DNA of 64,000 nt from Gp6-AA40 sp036274155 (GTDB lineage: Bacteria > Acidobacteriota > Vicinamibacteria > Vicinamibacterales > UBA2999): NCBI GenBank assembly GCA_036274155.1, contig DASUGH010000043.1, forward strand, positions 46,068 to 110,067, read 5' to 3'. The translations under genes were made by a program, and so were the position numbers. Of the stretch, positions 8,885 to 18,133 are shown piece by piece. Numbering within the stretch: the stretch's first letter is position 1; the number at the start of each line of letters is the position of its first letter. Under the pieces are notes generated by a model that was given only the letters and a program-made list of their open reading frames with translations, had not been told where the DNA came from and made no database searches.

Positions 8885-10954
8885 TCACCCTGCGCCTGGT
8901 GTGTCGGGTTCGGTGAGGAGCCACGCCCTCAGCACCTCGGCCACCGTCCATGCCTGCGCGATGCACCCTCGAGGTGTAAACGGATAGTCGGCGTCGAAGA
9001 TTTCACTGAGCGTGCCGACACCGGCCTCGTCGAGATGCGCCTTGAACCCCTCGACGCACTGGCGTGCGGCGGCGCGATCCTCCGGCCGGACCTTGAGCCA
9101 CGCGTCCACGAATGGTCCGATCAGCCAGCCCCAGACCGTTCCCTGGTGATATGCCGCGTCGCGCGCCCGCAGGTCGCCGTAGTACTGCGGCCGGTAGTCA
9201 CGGTGACCTGGCGCGAGGGATCGCAGACCTACCGGCGTCAGCAGACGCTCGCGCACCACGTCGAAGACCGGCTGCCAGCGGTCGCGGTCGAGGATGGGGT
9301 ATTCAAGAGAGATCGCCAGCACCTGGTTCGGACGGCACGCCGAATCGTCGCCCTGCTCGCCGTCTATGACGTCGTACAGGTATCCGCCCTCCTCGTACCA
9401 GAACCTCGCGTTGAATGAGCTCCGGGTTCGCTCGGCGTGACCGTCGACTTCGGTCGCCATTGGATCGCCCTCTTCGCCAAGCCACTGCGCCATCAGCCGC
9501 AGGGCGTTGTACCAGAGCGCGTTGATCTCCACGGTCTTGCCGCGGCGAGGGGTCACGACCCAGTCGTCGACCTTCGCGTCCATCCAGGTGAGCTGGTAGC
9601 CATCCGCGCCCTGGCGCAGCAACCCGTCGGCCGGATCGACGCCGATGCCGAAGCGCGTGCCGGTGAGGTGGTGCTGGACGATCGATTTCAGGGTCGGCAG
9701 CAGCTGACGCAGCGTGACGCGATCTCCGCTGAGAGTCAGGTATCGGGCGATGGCGTGGAAGAACCACAAGGTCGCGTCGGCCGTGTGGTAGAGGCCCTCC
9801 TTTGTCCCTTCCGGAAACATGTTCGGAATGAGGCCGTCGCGCACGTAGTGCGCGAAGGTCCGCAGGATGTATCCCGCTTCGCGCTGCCGCCCTGTGCACA
9901 GCGTCAGCCCCTCCAGGCTGATCATCGTGTCGCGGCCCCAGTCGGTGAACCAGTGGTAGCCGGCGATGACGGTGCGAACCTCGTCGCCTGCGGCGCGCGC
10001 GCGCGCCGCTTCCTCGGCTCGGCCCGCCGGCGAAATGATGAACTGGTCGGCGGCGAGGACCAGCTCGGCTCCGAAATCCGTGAGCCGCGCCTCCTTCATC
10101 GACTCGATGAGGCGCCGGCGCCGGTGCCGCTCGGCGCCCAGGAGCTCGTCCGGCTCGAGGGCGCCAATCGTCTCCCACGACTCCGTCGAGGCGACGAGCG
10201 TCCCGGGAGCGTCGGGGGTAAGGGTCAGACGGAAGTAGCCCGGCAGCCAGAGATCGCCGCGCGAGTCGTAGCCTCTACTCTCTTCGAGCTCGTACGACAC
10301 ATCGTGAATGGTTTCCGGCACCACGGTAAACGCCTTGTCACGCCCGTAGACGAACAACCGCAGCGGTGGCAGATTCGCTTCCGGGTCGATCTCGAACCGA
10401 TCCCCGACGGCGCGCAGCGTATACGGTGCCGCCAGCTGCTGGCTGACCGGCGCGTCGTGCAGCCGGAAGGCCACGAGCGGCGAGAGCTCGATACGAACGG
10501 CAGTGCTCGACAGCGGTGTGTAGACGATGTGGGTGGTGTTCTGCTGAAAGGGCATCACCACCCGCTTCTCGAAACGGATACCCTCGACGTCGTAGACCCA
10601 GACCGGCAGTCCTGCCTCGATCCGGCATTCCATCAGGTACTTCGAACAGTCGAACTCGCGGCCCTGCGGGTTTTCGGTGATCGCGGGCAGCGACACGAGC
10701 CGCCCGTCCGGCAGACGCAGGCGCTCCCAGAGATGGGTGAGCACCACGGTCCGGCCGAACGGCGTTGGCAGAGCCGCCACGAGCAGCGCGTGATAGCGGC
10801 GTGTGATCGCACCGCTGATGGTGCCTGACGCGTAGCCTCCGAGGCCATTGGTCACCAGCCATTCCTTCGAAACCAGCGACCTGTGCCCTTCCTCGCTGCG
10901 CTCCCAGGTGAGCTCTCGAACGAGCTCCGACTCAGATCGCTCGAGCACCGCCAT
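8885..10954 (-). CDS. Amylo-alpha-1,6-glucosidase / glycogen-debranching-type enzyme
   Basis: 689 residues. The N-terminal beta-rich domain (about 25-250; KEWLVTNGLGGYASGTISG is the family opener) precedes an (alpha/alpha)6 barrel (about 290-680) with the catalytic-region motif HWFTDWGRDTMISLEGL, then FPEGTKEGLYHTADATLW and GTVWGWLIGPFVDAW. This fits the GDE_N/GDE_C family that removes alpha-1,6-linked glucose from limit dextrins in the cytoplasm. The start codon lies inside the end of treZ (23-base overlap), so the two are coupled. The pair should feed maltodextrin and trehalose metabolism. Confidence 0.9.
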   Translation of the reverse strand: MAVLERSESELVRELTWERSEEGHRSLVSKEWLVTNGLGGYASGTISGAITRRYHALLVAALPTPFGRTVVLTHLWERLRLPDGRLVSLPAITENPQGREFDCSKYLMECRIEAGLPVWVYDVEGIRFEKRVVMPFQQNTTHIVYTPLSSTAVRIELSPLVAFRLHDAPVSQQLAAPYTLRAVGDRFEIDPEANLPPLRLFVYGRDKAFTVVPETIHDVSYELEESRGYDSRGDLWLPGYFRLTLTPDAPGTLVASTESWETIGALEPDELLGAERHRRRRLIESMKEARLTDFGAELVLAADQFIISPAGRAEEAARARAAGDEVRTVIAGYHWFTDWGRDTMISLEGLTLCTGRQREAGYILRTFAHYVRDGLIPNMFPEGTKEGLYHTADATLWFFHAIARYLTLSGDRVTLRQLLPTLKSIVQHHLTGTRFGIGVDPADGLLRQGADGYQLTWMDAKVDDWVVTPRRGKTVEINALWYNALRLMAQWLGEEGDPMATEVDGHAERTRSSFNARFWYEEGGYLYDVIDGEQGDDSACRPNQVLAISLEYPILDRDRWQPVFDVVRERLLTPVGLRSLAPGHRDYRPQYYGDLRARDAAYHQGTVWGWLIGPFVDAWLKVRPEDRAAARQCVEGFKAHLDEAGVGTLSEIFDADYPFTPRGCIAQAWTVAEVLRAWLLTEPDTPGAG

Positions 10955-12866
10955 CGTCGTTCTCCACCGGCCGAAGCACGACGGCCGCCTGGCCGGGAAT
11001 GCGCCATCCCGAGGCGCTCACGACATCAGCGGTGCCCGTGCCTCCGTAGTCCGGGTGTTCGCTCGACCAGCGCAGCTCCCACCTCGAACCGCGAGGCGGA
11101 GCGATCAGCGGCTCGACGAGCGAGGCGGCGACGATCTCGGGCCCGAGGTTGACGATCAGCACGCGCTCGTCGCTCTGCGTCTCGCCCGTGAATCGCAGCA
11201 CGAGCGCTTCCGGGTCGAGGACCGCGCCGTCGACGAGGCCTCGACGCTGTGAATGAAACGCCGCATCGCTGCGACGCAACGCGATGAGCTCGCGATGCAG
11301 CCTCCAGTGCGGGCTGTCGTCGCTCATCTCCTCCCAGCGCAGCTTGCACCGTTCGAAGGTCTCGGGGCTTTCGGGTGCTGGCAGCCGGGTTCGCATCTCC
11401 GCCGACGCGAGGCTCGGAAACTGCGCCAGGAACTCGCCGCGCCCCTTTCGGACCGCAGCGGCGAGCTCCGGCTTGTGGTCCGCAAAGAACAGGAACGGTG
11501 ACGAAGCGCCGAACTCCTGACCCTGGAAGAGCATCGGCGTTCCCGGCATCAGCAGAAGAAGCGCGGTCATCGCACGGTATCGTCCCTCCGCCGTCAACAA
11601 ACGGAGCCGCGTGCCGTCGCCGGAGTTCGCCACCTGGTCGTGGTTCTCGAGAAAGGCGACGAACGCCGCCGGCGTGATCCCGTCGGTCCGACTGCCGCGG
11701 GCCTTTCCCTGCCACGCGTATCTCTGCCCCTGGAAGAGGAATCCGTATTTGGCGGCCGACACGAATTCCTGCGGCCTTCCCCTGAAGTCGGCGTAGTAGG
11801 CTTCCCGGCGTCCGGTCAACGCCACGAACGCGCTGTGATGAAAATCGTCGTTCCACATCGCGTCGAGGCCGTGACCTCCGAGCGCAATCGGCGTCACCAT
11901 CGTCACGTCCTGTGGCTCGTTCTCCGAGACGAGCAACACGCTGCGATCGACGGCAGCGGCACGCGCCTTCGTGGAGATCACCCTGACGATGTGCTCCTCC
12001 GAGCGATCCGCGATGGTTTGCGTGGCATCGAGTCGCAGGCCGTCGAGGTGATACTCCGCGATCCAGTACGATGCGTTGCAGGCGAAGTACTCCCGGACCG
12101 GACCGGACGCCGGACCATCGAAATTGAGCTCGTCGCCCCATTCCGTCTTGCCCTGACGGGTGAAGTAATCCTGTGAGAACGTGTGGTGCACCGCCCCGTC
12201 GGGCCCCAGATGGTTGTAGACGACGTCGAGAATTACGCCGAGACCGAGCGCATGCGCGCGATCGACGAAGAACCGGAAGTCGTCTGGCGTCCCGTAGAGA
12301 CGGGTCGGCGCGTACAAAAGGACGCCGTCGTAGCCCCAGCCGAAGCGGCCGGGAAACTCCGCCACCGGCATCAGCTCCACGAGCGAGATCCCGGTGTTCG
12401 CCAGGTGCGGCAACCGCTCTGCGGCAGACCGCCACGTGCCGGTCTGCGTGAACGTTCCGATGTGCAGCTCATAGACGACCTGGCCGTGGAGTTGCGCCCC
12501 GCGCCACCCCGCGTCCGACCACTGATACCGTGCCGGGTCGACGACCTGCGAGGGACCGAATGGGCCGTCTGGCTGGTAGCGCGATGCCGGGTCGGCGAAC
12601 AACGAGCCGTCGAGGCGGTAGCGATAACGGGCACCGTCGCCGACCTGCGCGACTCGAACCGACCGATAGCCGTCGCCTTCCGCTTCGAGCGGAAACTCCC
12701 GATCGACTGCGCCTTCCTTGTCGAGCACGAGAGACACGCTGGACGGACGAGGAGCCCACACTCGAAAGTGCGTCGACCCGTCAGGCTGGGCTTCCGCTCC
12801 GACGGGCAATCGACGGATGACGGCAGTATCGGCTGTGGACTTCGCTGCCTCGACGCGGCTCATCAT
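10932..12866 (-). CDS. treZ: Malto-oligosyltrehalose trehalohydrolase
   Basis: 644 residues, GH13 family. It has an N-terminal E-set domain (about 18-110; THFRVWAPRPSSVSLVL), a catalytic barrel with nucleophile region DGLRLDATQTI (about 275), acid/base region VSENEPQDVTMV (about 315) and FLENHDQVANSGDG (about 412), then a C-terminal beta domain. TreZ cleaves the terminal maltooligosyl unit to release trehalose. Its usual partner TreY is not in this window; the coupled neighbour is the debranching enzyme. An ATGATG pair gives two possible starts (12866 or 12863) without a clear ribosome site. It diverges from truA across 96 bases. With the OtsAB genes at 21624-25189 the locus carries parts of two trehalose routes. 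Confidence 0.93.
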   Translation of the reverse strand: MMSRVEAAKSTADTAVIRRLPVGAEAQPDGSTHFRVWAPRPSSVSLVLDKEGAVDREFPLEAEGDGYRSVRVAQVGDGARYRYRLDGSLFADPASRYQPDGPFGPSQVVDPARYQWSDAGWRGAQLHGQVVYELHIGTFTQTGTWRSAAERLPHLANTGISLVELMPVAEFPGRFGWGYDGVLLYAPTRLYGTPDDFRFFVDRAHALGLGVILDVVYNHLGPDGAVHHTFSQDYFTRQGKTEWGDELNFDGPASGPVREYFACNASYWIAEYHLDGLRLDATQTIADRSEEHIVRVISTKARAAAVDRSVLLVSENEPQDVTMVTPIALGGHGLDAMWNDDFHHSAFVALTGRREAYYADFRGRPQEFVSAAKYGFLFQGQRYAWQGKARGSRTDGITPAAFVAFLENHDQVANSGDGTRLRLLTAEGRYRAMTALLLLMPGTPMLFQGQEFGASSPFLFFADHKPELAAAVRKGRGEFLAQFPSLASAEMRTRLPAPESPETFERCKLRWEEMSDDSPHWRLHRELIALRRSDAAFHSQRRGLVDGAVLDPEALVLRFTGETQSDERVLIVNLGPEIVAASLVEPLIAPPRGSRWELRWSSEHPDYGGTGTADVVSASGWRIPGQAAVVLRPVENDDGGARAI

Positions 12867-12962
12867 TAAGATGGATGCGCCACGCGATGGCGCCCCGAGC
12901 TACGCACGCTGCAGAGATGATGCCGAACTCCTGCGGGCGCGGAAAGGAATGTTCGAGTCCGG

Positions 12963-13748
12963 ATGAGGTTCAAGCTCACGATCGAGTACGCCGGCACACG
13001 TTACAGCGGCTGGCAGATTCAAAAGAACGCGCGGACCGTTCAGGGCGAGATCGAGCGCGCCCTTCAGCAGGCCGTCGGGTCGAAACCGATCGAGCTGTAT
13101 GGATCGGGACGCACCGATGCCGGTGTCCATGCCCTCGCCCAGGTGGCGCACCTCGACCTGGACGCCGCGATCGCTCCCGAACTGCTCCGCCGCCGTCTCA
13201 ACGATGCGCTCCCTTCTGATATCGCGATCCTCCGCGTGGAAAAGGTCCGCGCGCGATTTCACGCCCGCCACGATGCCGTGGCGCGCAGCTACCTCTATCA
13301 GATCGCGAGGCGCAAGACCGCGTTTGCCAAGTCGTTCGTGTGGTGGGTGAAGGAGCCGATCTCGGTCGAGGCGATGCGGCAGGCTGCTGGCGCCTGCGTC
13401 GGGTTTCACGACTTCAGGTCGTTCTCCGACGACGACCCGGGTGAGAAGTCGACGGCAGTCGCCGTCGACGCGCTCGACATCCACGAGGACGAAGACCTGG
13501 TCGTGATTCACATCGAGGGATCCCACTTCATCTGGAAAATGGTTCGACGAATCGCCGGCGTGCTGGTGGCGGTCGGCCGCGGAGATCTGAAGGCGGAGGA
13601 GATGACCGCTCTTCTTTCGTCGGCGTCTGACCTGCCGGCTCGTCTCACGGCGCCGGCTTCAGGATTGTTTCTCGAGCGGGTTTATTATCCGGGCGATCGC
13701 CGGGATGAGAGCGTCCGAGCGGTGTCGACTCTGCGCAGTCCGGGATGA
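12963..13748 (+). CDS. truA: tRNA pseudouridine(38-40) synthase TruA
   Basis: 261 residues. It converts uridines 38-40 of the tRNA anticodon arm to pseudouridine. The opening strand FKLTIEYAGTRYSGWQIQ and the catalytic-aspartate motif GSGRTDAGVHALAQVAHLD (Asp about 52) are both present, as is the late motif SHFIWKMVRRIAGVLVAVG (about 187-205). Length is typical. The ATG at 12963 starts four residues before the first conserved strand. It is divergent from treZ and convergent with the secreted-protein gene at 13802, so it appears to be a single-gene unit. Confidence 0.96.
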   Translation: MRFKLTIEYAGTRYSGWQIQKNARTVQGEIERALQQAVGSKPIELYGSGRTDAGVHALAQVAHLDLDAAIAPELLRRRLNDALPSDIAILRVEKVRARFHARHDAVARSYLYQIARRKTAFAKSFVWWVKEPISVEAMRQAAGACVGFHDFRSFSDDDPGEKSTAVAVDALDIHEDEDLVVIHIEGSHFIWKMVRRIAGVLVAVGRGDLKAEEMTALLSSASDLPARLTAPASGLFLERVYYPGDRRDESVRAVSTLRSPG

Positions 13749-13801
13749 TGTCGAGGCGGGGCTCCGTTCCCCGCCTCGATGATGCGTGGCCGCCGCCAGC
13801 G

Positions 13802-14536
13802 TCAGGGCTTCTTGCGATAGGGCGCGATCAGACCGGCGCGGCTGGGAATGTAGATGACGTCTTCAGTAACGCCCTGGCGTGCGAACACGGGAAACCCGTA
13901 GTACTCGCCAACCAGCTGGAACTCGGAGGCGCGGAGCGGAACGGCGCTTCCGGCACTGATCCACTTGGCCCCGTTGTAACGGACCCAGACTCCGTCGTTG
14001 TTTTCCGGCCGCAGCAGGACGACCTCGGGAGTCGCAGCCTGAGGTTCGGCGGCGGGCGCGAGCGGCTGACCGGCACCCGTCGCCGAATAGGCGCTGATCG
14101 CGCCGAGCGGCTGCGGGAGGTTGGTCGGCGAGACGGCGGCCGAAAGTACACCTCTGCCTTCGTAGTCGGTGCTCACCGGGAACGACGGCGTCCGGCTGCC
14201 CGTCGTGCCCGCAAGGTCACCGCGCCGCGGTTTCTCATACGGTTGCATCACGCCGCGCGCCACTGGCACGTACACGATGCTGTACGGCTCGATCGTGGTG
14301 TCCGCGTAGAGCGGGATGCCGTTGTAGTGCCCCGTCCGGACCATGACGTTCCCGTTGAAGAACACGGTGGCGCCGGCGGGATAGTACAAGTCACCGGCGA
14401 ACTGCACCGGTTCGGCGAGTCGATACCACGACTCGTTTTCGGCCGTGACGATCGGCGGATCAGTTGGCCGGCTGTTGACCTGGGCGAACGCTGGCGCTGC
14501 CGTGAGCAGCGCGAGCGCGATGAACAGACCACGCAT
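13802..14536 (-). CDS. Secreted protein with two related C-proximal repeats, function unknown
   Basis: 244 residues with a clean signal peptide (MRGLFIALALLTAAPAFAQ). I do not recognise a family. Two similar modules are visible. The first, about 40-95, has YYPAG, NGIPLYA, IVYVPVARGVMQPYEKP. The second, about 185-243, has WVRYNGAKW, YYGFPVFA, VIYIPSRAGLIAPYRKKP. A proline/alanine linker separates them. Each looks like a small beta-barrel (SH3-like) unit. The start at 14536 is preferred over an in-frame codon 26 residues earlier because GGGGAGGG lies just upstream and the signal peptide begins there. It should be periplasmic or cell-surface. Confidence 0.75.
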   Translation of the reverse strand: MRGLFIALALLTAAPAFAQVNSRPTDPPIVTAENESWYRLAEPVQFAGDLYYPAGATVFFNGNVMVRTGHYNGIPLYADTTIEPYSIVYVPVARGVMQPYEKPRRGDLAGTTGSRTPSFPVSTDYEGRGVLSAAVSPTNLPQPLGAISAYSATGAGQPLAPAAEPQAATPEVVLLRPENNDGVWVRYNGAKWISAGSAVPLRASEFQLVGEYYGFPVFARQGVTEDVIYIPSRAGLIAPYRKKP

Positions 14537-14716
14537 GTGAAAGCCCTCCCCTGCAGCGATCACACGGTCAAAGCACGTGCCATTCGGCGAACGCGGAAAG
14601 ATGCGTTCTACCACGGCGCGCGCGAAGTGTCACGCGGCGATCACAGAACTGGCGCCTGGCGATTGGGAGCGCCGCCGCCTTTAGTCTTCCCCAAGGATGA
14701 CGCGCGAACGAACGCG

Positions 14717-15322
14717 CTACACGCCGCCGCGCTGGCTCGCTGGAGGCGTCACTCCGTTCAGGCGCAGATACACGACGAGCTGACCGTAAATATCCTCCGT
14801 GTGCTGCAGGTCGTAGTAGAACACCTTCACGCGGCTCGCTGAGGACCCGAGGAACGGCGGCGGCGTGACGCGCTCGACCAGCTGCTGATCGTTGAACTCT
14901 TTCAGCACCGCCGCCTGCCAGTCGTACGACTGCTTCAACGCCGCGAGGATGTCGGCCTTCGTCGTGGCCTTCTGATTGATCGTTGGAGCGGCAGTCTTCC
15001 CACCGAGGGAGTTGAACAGGAAGCCGTCCACGGTCACGATGTGCATCACGCGCTCGCCGAAACTCTGCTGAGCCGGCGTCGGCTTGAAGCCGAACTTGTC
15101 CTCGGGCATTGCGTTGACGAGGTTGACGATCAGCTCTCTGGTGCGATCGAGATCCGACTGCACGTCACCAGCCAGCGTCGTGATTGGCGGCCCTTGTGGG
15201 CCGCGCCCCGCCCCGCCGCCCGACCTGCCCTGCCCGCGGCCGTCCTGGGGCGCGGCGAACGCACCCTGTGCAGCGGCCAGCAATACTGTCACGCCGAGGA
15301 ACATGGTGACGACACGGTGCAT
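14717..15322 (-). CDS. Secreted DinB-superfamily protein
   Basis: 201 residues with a signal peptide (HRVVTMFLGVTVLLAAAQGA, cleaved near AFAAPQ), then a Gly/Arg-rich spacer (GRGQGRSGGGAGRGPQG) and a four-helix DinB-like domain (about 55-195). Metal-ligand-like histidines appear in FGERVMHIVTVDGF and in the final helix DLQHTEDIYGQLVVYLR. DinB-fold proteins include thiol-S-transferases and many of unknown activity; an exported version is common in acidobacteria. AGGAGG five bases before 15322 selects this start over one ten codons upstream. Same strand as the dienelactone hydrolase gene, 48 bases downstream of it. Confidence 0.8.
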   Translation of the reverse strand: MHRVVTMFLGVTVLLAAAQGAFAAPQDGRGQGRSGGGAGRGPQGPPITTLAGDVQSDLDRTRELIVNLVNAMPEDKFGFKPTPAQQSFGERVMHIVTVDGFLFNSLGGKTAAPTINQKATTKADILAALKQSYDWQAAVLKEFNDQQLVERVTPPPFLGSSASRVKVFYYDLQHTEDIYGQLVVYLRLNGVTPPASQRGGV

Positions 15323-15370
15323 ACGATCCTCCTGACTCGAACTGGGCACCAACCGGGGTGCCCACGAGAT

Positions 15371-16108
15371 TTACAACTCCGCCTGCAGCTGACGCAGCAG
15401 TACTTGCCAGTGGCGCTCGGAAGCCTCGTGCTCATAGACGGGGTGGCCGGTCACCGCAAAACCATGTCTGGCGCCTTCGTAGCGCTCGAACATGTACTGC
15501 ACGCCGGCATCGTCGAGCGCGCGCTTGAGCCGCGCTTCCTGTTCGGTGGTGAACGAGGGGTCGATCCCGGCCGCACCCACATAGATGCGCCCTCGCATCT
15601 TTGCGGCCAGAAGGTGCGGACTGTCGGGCTTGTCAGTGGCGAGGCCTCCTCCGTGAAACGACGCTGCCGTCACGACACGTTCGGGAAATGTACCGGCAGC
15701 GCTCAAGGCGAAGCCGCCACCCATGCAGTAGCCGACGGCGGCGGTCGGACCCGGCCGCACGAACGGCAGCCGATCGAGCGCCTCGAGCACCGACGCCGTG
15801 TCGCGCATCACCTTCGTATCGGAGATCGACGCAATCATCCCTTTGAACCGATCGCGCTCGGGCCCTTCCGTGAAGACCTTCGAGCTGTCGAACGGCGCAT
15901 AGGAGCCGCTGCGGTAGTAGAGATTGGGAATGGCAACGACGAAGCCGTGCGAGGCGAGGCGCTCAGCCATCGAGGCGAGCGCGGGGCGGACGCCGAAGGC
16001 GTCCATATAGAAGAGGACCGGCGGCCAGGGCCCGTCACCGTTCGGTCTGAATACGTGACAGTCGATGACGCCGTCCTGGGTGGTGACGTCAATCCGTGCC
16101 TGAACCAT
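15371..16108 (-). CDS. Dienelactone hydrolase family protein
   Basis: 245 residues, alpha/beta hydrolase fold. The nucleophile elbow is GYCMGGG (Cys about 127), the acid is in AAGIDPSFT (Asp about 182) and the histidine is in GARHGFAV (about 215), giving the Cys-Asp-His triad of dienelactone hydrolases. The N-terminal strand pattern (DGVIDCHVFRPNG, then PVLFYMDAFG) fits. The substrate is not predictable; many members act on lactones or esters in the cytoplasm. No signal peptide. The RRM-protein gene lies 18 bases upstream on the same strand. Confidence 0.88.
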   Translation of the reverse strand: MVQARIDVTTQDGVIDCHVFRPNGDGPWPPVLFYMDAFGVRPALASMAERLASHGFVVAIPNLYYRSGSYAPFDSSKVFTEGPERDRFKGMIASISDTKVMRDTASVLEALDRLPFVRPGPTAAVGYCMGGGFALSAAGTFPERVVTAASFHGGGLATDKPDSPHLLAAKMRGRIYVGAAGIDPSFTTEQEARLKRALDDAGVQYMFERYEGARHGFAVTGHPVYEHEASERHWQVLLRQLQAEL

Positions 16109-16126
16109 CGGCCCTCGACGCCGCCC

Positions 16127-16444
16127 CTACCAGCGCGGTTCGCGCTTCCGGTCGCCCCCGCGGCCGCCGCCACCTCCGCCGCCGAAACTGCGAGCCGGCT
16201 GCGGCCGGGCTTCATTCACCGTCAGATTCCGGCCGCCAAACGGACGGTCGTGCAGCTTGTCGATCGCGTTCTGCGCATCCGCCTCGGTGGCCATCTCCAC
16301 GAACGCAAACCCGCGCGCGCGTCCTGTCTCCCGGTCGCGCATGACGCTGATCGACGCGACGGAGCCCACCTCGCCGAAAAGCCCCTGGAGATCGTCCTCG
16401 GTGGCCTCATAAGGAAGATTGCCAACGTAGAGCTTTCGATTCAT
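16127..16444 (-). CDS. Small RRM-type RNA-binding protein
   Basis: 105 residues. One RNA recognition motif occupies residues 1-80, with RNP2 KLYVGNLPY and RNP1 RGFAFVEM, followed by a glycine/arginine-rich tail (FGGGGGGGRGGDRK). This architecture matches bacterial cold-inducible RRM proteins of cyanobacteria and related groups, which bind RNA through the exposed aromatics of RNP1 and RNP2. The start at 16444 is set by AGGAG eight bases upstream and by homology; the open frame continues 53 codons further without conserved sequence. A 163-base region upstream could carry a regulatory leader, but I see no cold-shock motif I can name. Confidence 0.9.
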   Translation of the reverse strand: MNRKLYVGNLPYEATEDDLQGLFGEVGSVASISVMRDRETGRARGFAFVEMATEADAQNAIDKLHDRPFGGRNLTVNEARPQPARSFGGGGGGGRGGDRKREPRW

Positions 16445-16607
16445 CTCTCGACTCCTGCCGCACCCCTCGAAGGGTGGCAAAGGAAACCGGCCCGAGCCGG
16501 ATTGCTCGGCCCGACGCGCAGGAGAATCGAGGCTGTCGAATCTGATGCGTAGCAGGGAGGGCTCAGCTTCCGGAAGGTGTGCGAGTGTAACACACACGGC
16601 CAAATGG

Positions 16608-18131
16608 TCATCGCGACTTCAGAAACTGCCGGACCACCTCGGCGGCGTCGCGATGGTCGACATCCACGGCGCGATTCATCGTGCGCATCTCAGCGGCGCT
16701 CACCTGTCCTCCGAGCGCCTCGAGCGCCTGTCGCACTTCTGGACGCCGCAGCAGCGTCGCCGTGCGCGCCACCGCAACCGCATCGTAGGGCGGGAAGTAG
16801 CCGCGATCGTCGGCCAGCACGGCCAGATCGAGCGCGGCGATCATCGCGCTGGTCGCATCGCCGGCGACGACGTCGACCTCGCCTGATGCCAGCGCACGGT
16901 ACATGAGCGCAAGATCCATCACCCGCGGGTCGCGGGCGAAGCTGAGCCCATAGGCGGCCGCCAGACCGCGATACCCGTCCTGCCGTTCCACGAACTCGAA
17001 CCCGAACCCGGGCTGCCACCGCTGCTGCACCTGCTTCAGATCGCCGATGCTCCTCAGGCCGAGCGACTCGGCATCGGCGCGCCGCACCAGAATCGCGAAC
17101 GTGTTGTCAAAGCCGAGCGGCTCGAGGACGGTCACACCGCCTTCGGCGTAACGCCGTCGAGTTCGCTCGAGCACACTGCCGCGGTCGTGTCCGACCGTCT
17201 CGTGAAAGACCGCGGTAAGGGCAGTGCCGGTGTACTCGGGATACACGTCGATGTCGCCTGAGCGGAGGGCGCGATCGCAGATGAACGTCCCGCCGAGATT
17301 CAGCCGTCGCGTGACCACGATGCCTCTGGCTTCGAGACTCTGTGCGAACAGCTCGCCGAGAATGATCTGTTCGGTGAAGTTCTTCGATCCGACGACGATC
17401 GCGTCCGGCGCCGAGCGCATCGACAGGCCGCCGAACGCGACCGCGATCACGGTGAGTGCAGAGGCGGTGACCAGCACTCGGCGCCGCGAGGCGCGGTGAC
17501 GCGAGGGGCGCAGCGTACGCTCGACCCACGTGAGCAGCAGGTCGGCCGCCACGGCGAGAAGCGCCGCCGGGACCGCTCCGGCCAGGATGACCGTGGAGTC
17601 GACCATCGACAGCCCTCGAAAGATGTACTCCCCGAGCCCGCCGGCGCCGATCGCCGCGGCGATCGTCGCCGTGCCGACGCCCACCACGGTGGCGACCCTG
17701 ATGCCAGCGAGGATTGACGGCAGCGCCAGCGGCAATTCGACGAGCCACAACAGCTGACGGTTCGTCATGCCCATCGCAGTCGCGGCGGTCACGACGCCCG
17801 CATCCACAGTGGTGATGCCGGCAATCGTTCCCCGGACAATGGGCAGCAGTGCGTACAGGATGAGCGCCAGGATCGCCACTCGTGAGCCGATGCCGCCGAT
17901 GAACGGGAGCGGCAGCAGAAACCCGAGCAGCGCCAGGCTTGGAACCGTCTGCGCCACGTTCGCGAAGGCGACGAGCGGTTTTCCGATTCGCGGCCGGTGC
18001 GCGGCGAGGATGCCGATTGGCACGCCGAGCGCGATTGCCGCGCCGCTCGAAAGGACGACGAGCACGACGTGCCGTTCGATCATGGCCCACAGTTCGGACG
18101 CGTGCGCCTGCCAGAAGCGGAGCAAGGTCAT
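16608..18131 (-). CDS. Osmoprotectant-type ABC transporter, permease fused to substrate-binding domain
   Basis: 507 residues combining two subunits. Residues 1-215 are an OpuCB/ProW-type permease with five or six membrane segments and the EAA-like loop TAATAMGMTNRQLLWLVELP. Residues 235-507 form an OpuAC/OpuCC-type periplasmic binding domain (IVVGSKNFTEQIILGEL, then IDVYPEYTGTAL). Fused permease-binding proteins of this type import glycine betaine, choline, carnitine or related quaternary amines. The partner ATPase lies two bases upstream. The unit is divergent from the pseudo-protease/antiporter/OtsAB operon, consistent with shared osmotic control. Substrate is not determined from sequence. 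Confidence 0.9.
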   Translation of the reverse strand: MTLLRFWQAHASELWAMIERHVVLVVLSSGAAIALGVPIGILAAHRPRIGKPLVAFANVAQTVPSLALLGFLLPLPFIGGIGSRVAILALILYALLPIVRGTIAGITTVDAGVVTAATAMGMTNRQLLWLVELPLALPSILAGIRVATVVGVGTATIAAAIGAGGLGEYIFRGLSMVDSTVILAGAVPAALLAVAADLLLTWVERTLRPSRHRASRRRVLVTASALTVIAVAFGGLSMRSAPDAIVVGSKNFTEQIILGELFAQSLEARGIVVTRRLNLGGTFICDRALRSGDIDVYPEYTGTALTAVFHETVGHDRGSVLERTRRRYAEGGVTVLEPLGFDNTFAILVRRADAESLGLRSIGDLKQVQQRWQPGFGFEFVERQDGYRGLAAAYGLSFARDPRVMDLALMYRALASGEVDVVAGDATSAMIAALDLAVLADDRGYFPPYDAVAVARTATLLRRPEVRQALEALGGQVSAAEMRTMNRAVDVDHRDAAEVVRQFLKSR

Positions 18132-18133
18132 CG

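Noticed and set aside
9437..10828. Long plus-strand frame opposite the debranching enzyme gene
   Set aside because: It is antisense to a clear conserved gene and reflects high G+C codon bias. The same holds for long frames opposite the WYL/UPF0182, dienelactone hydrolase, CHASE2, oxidoreductase and MFS genes.
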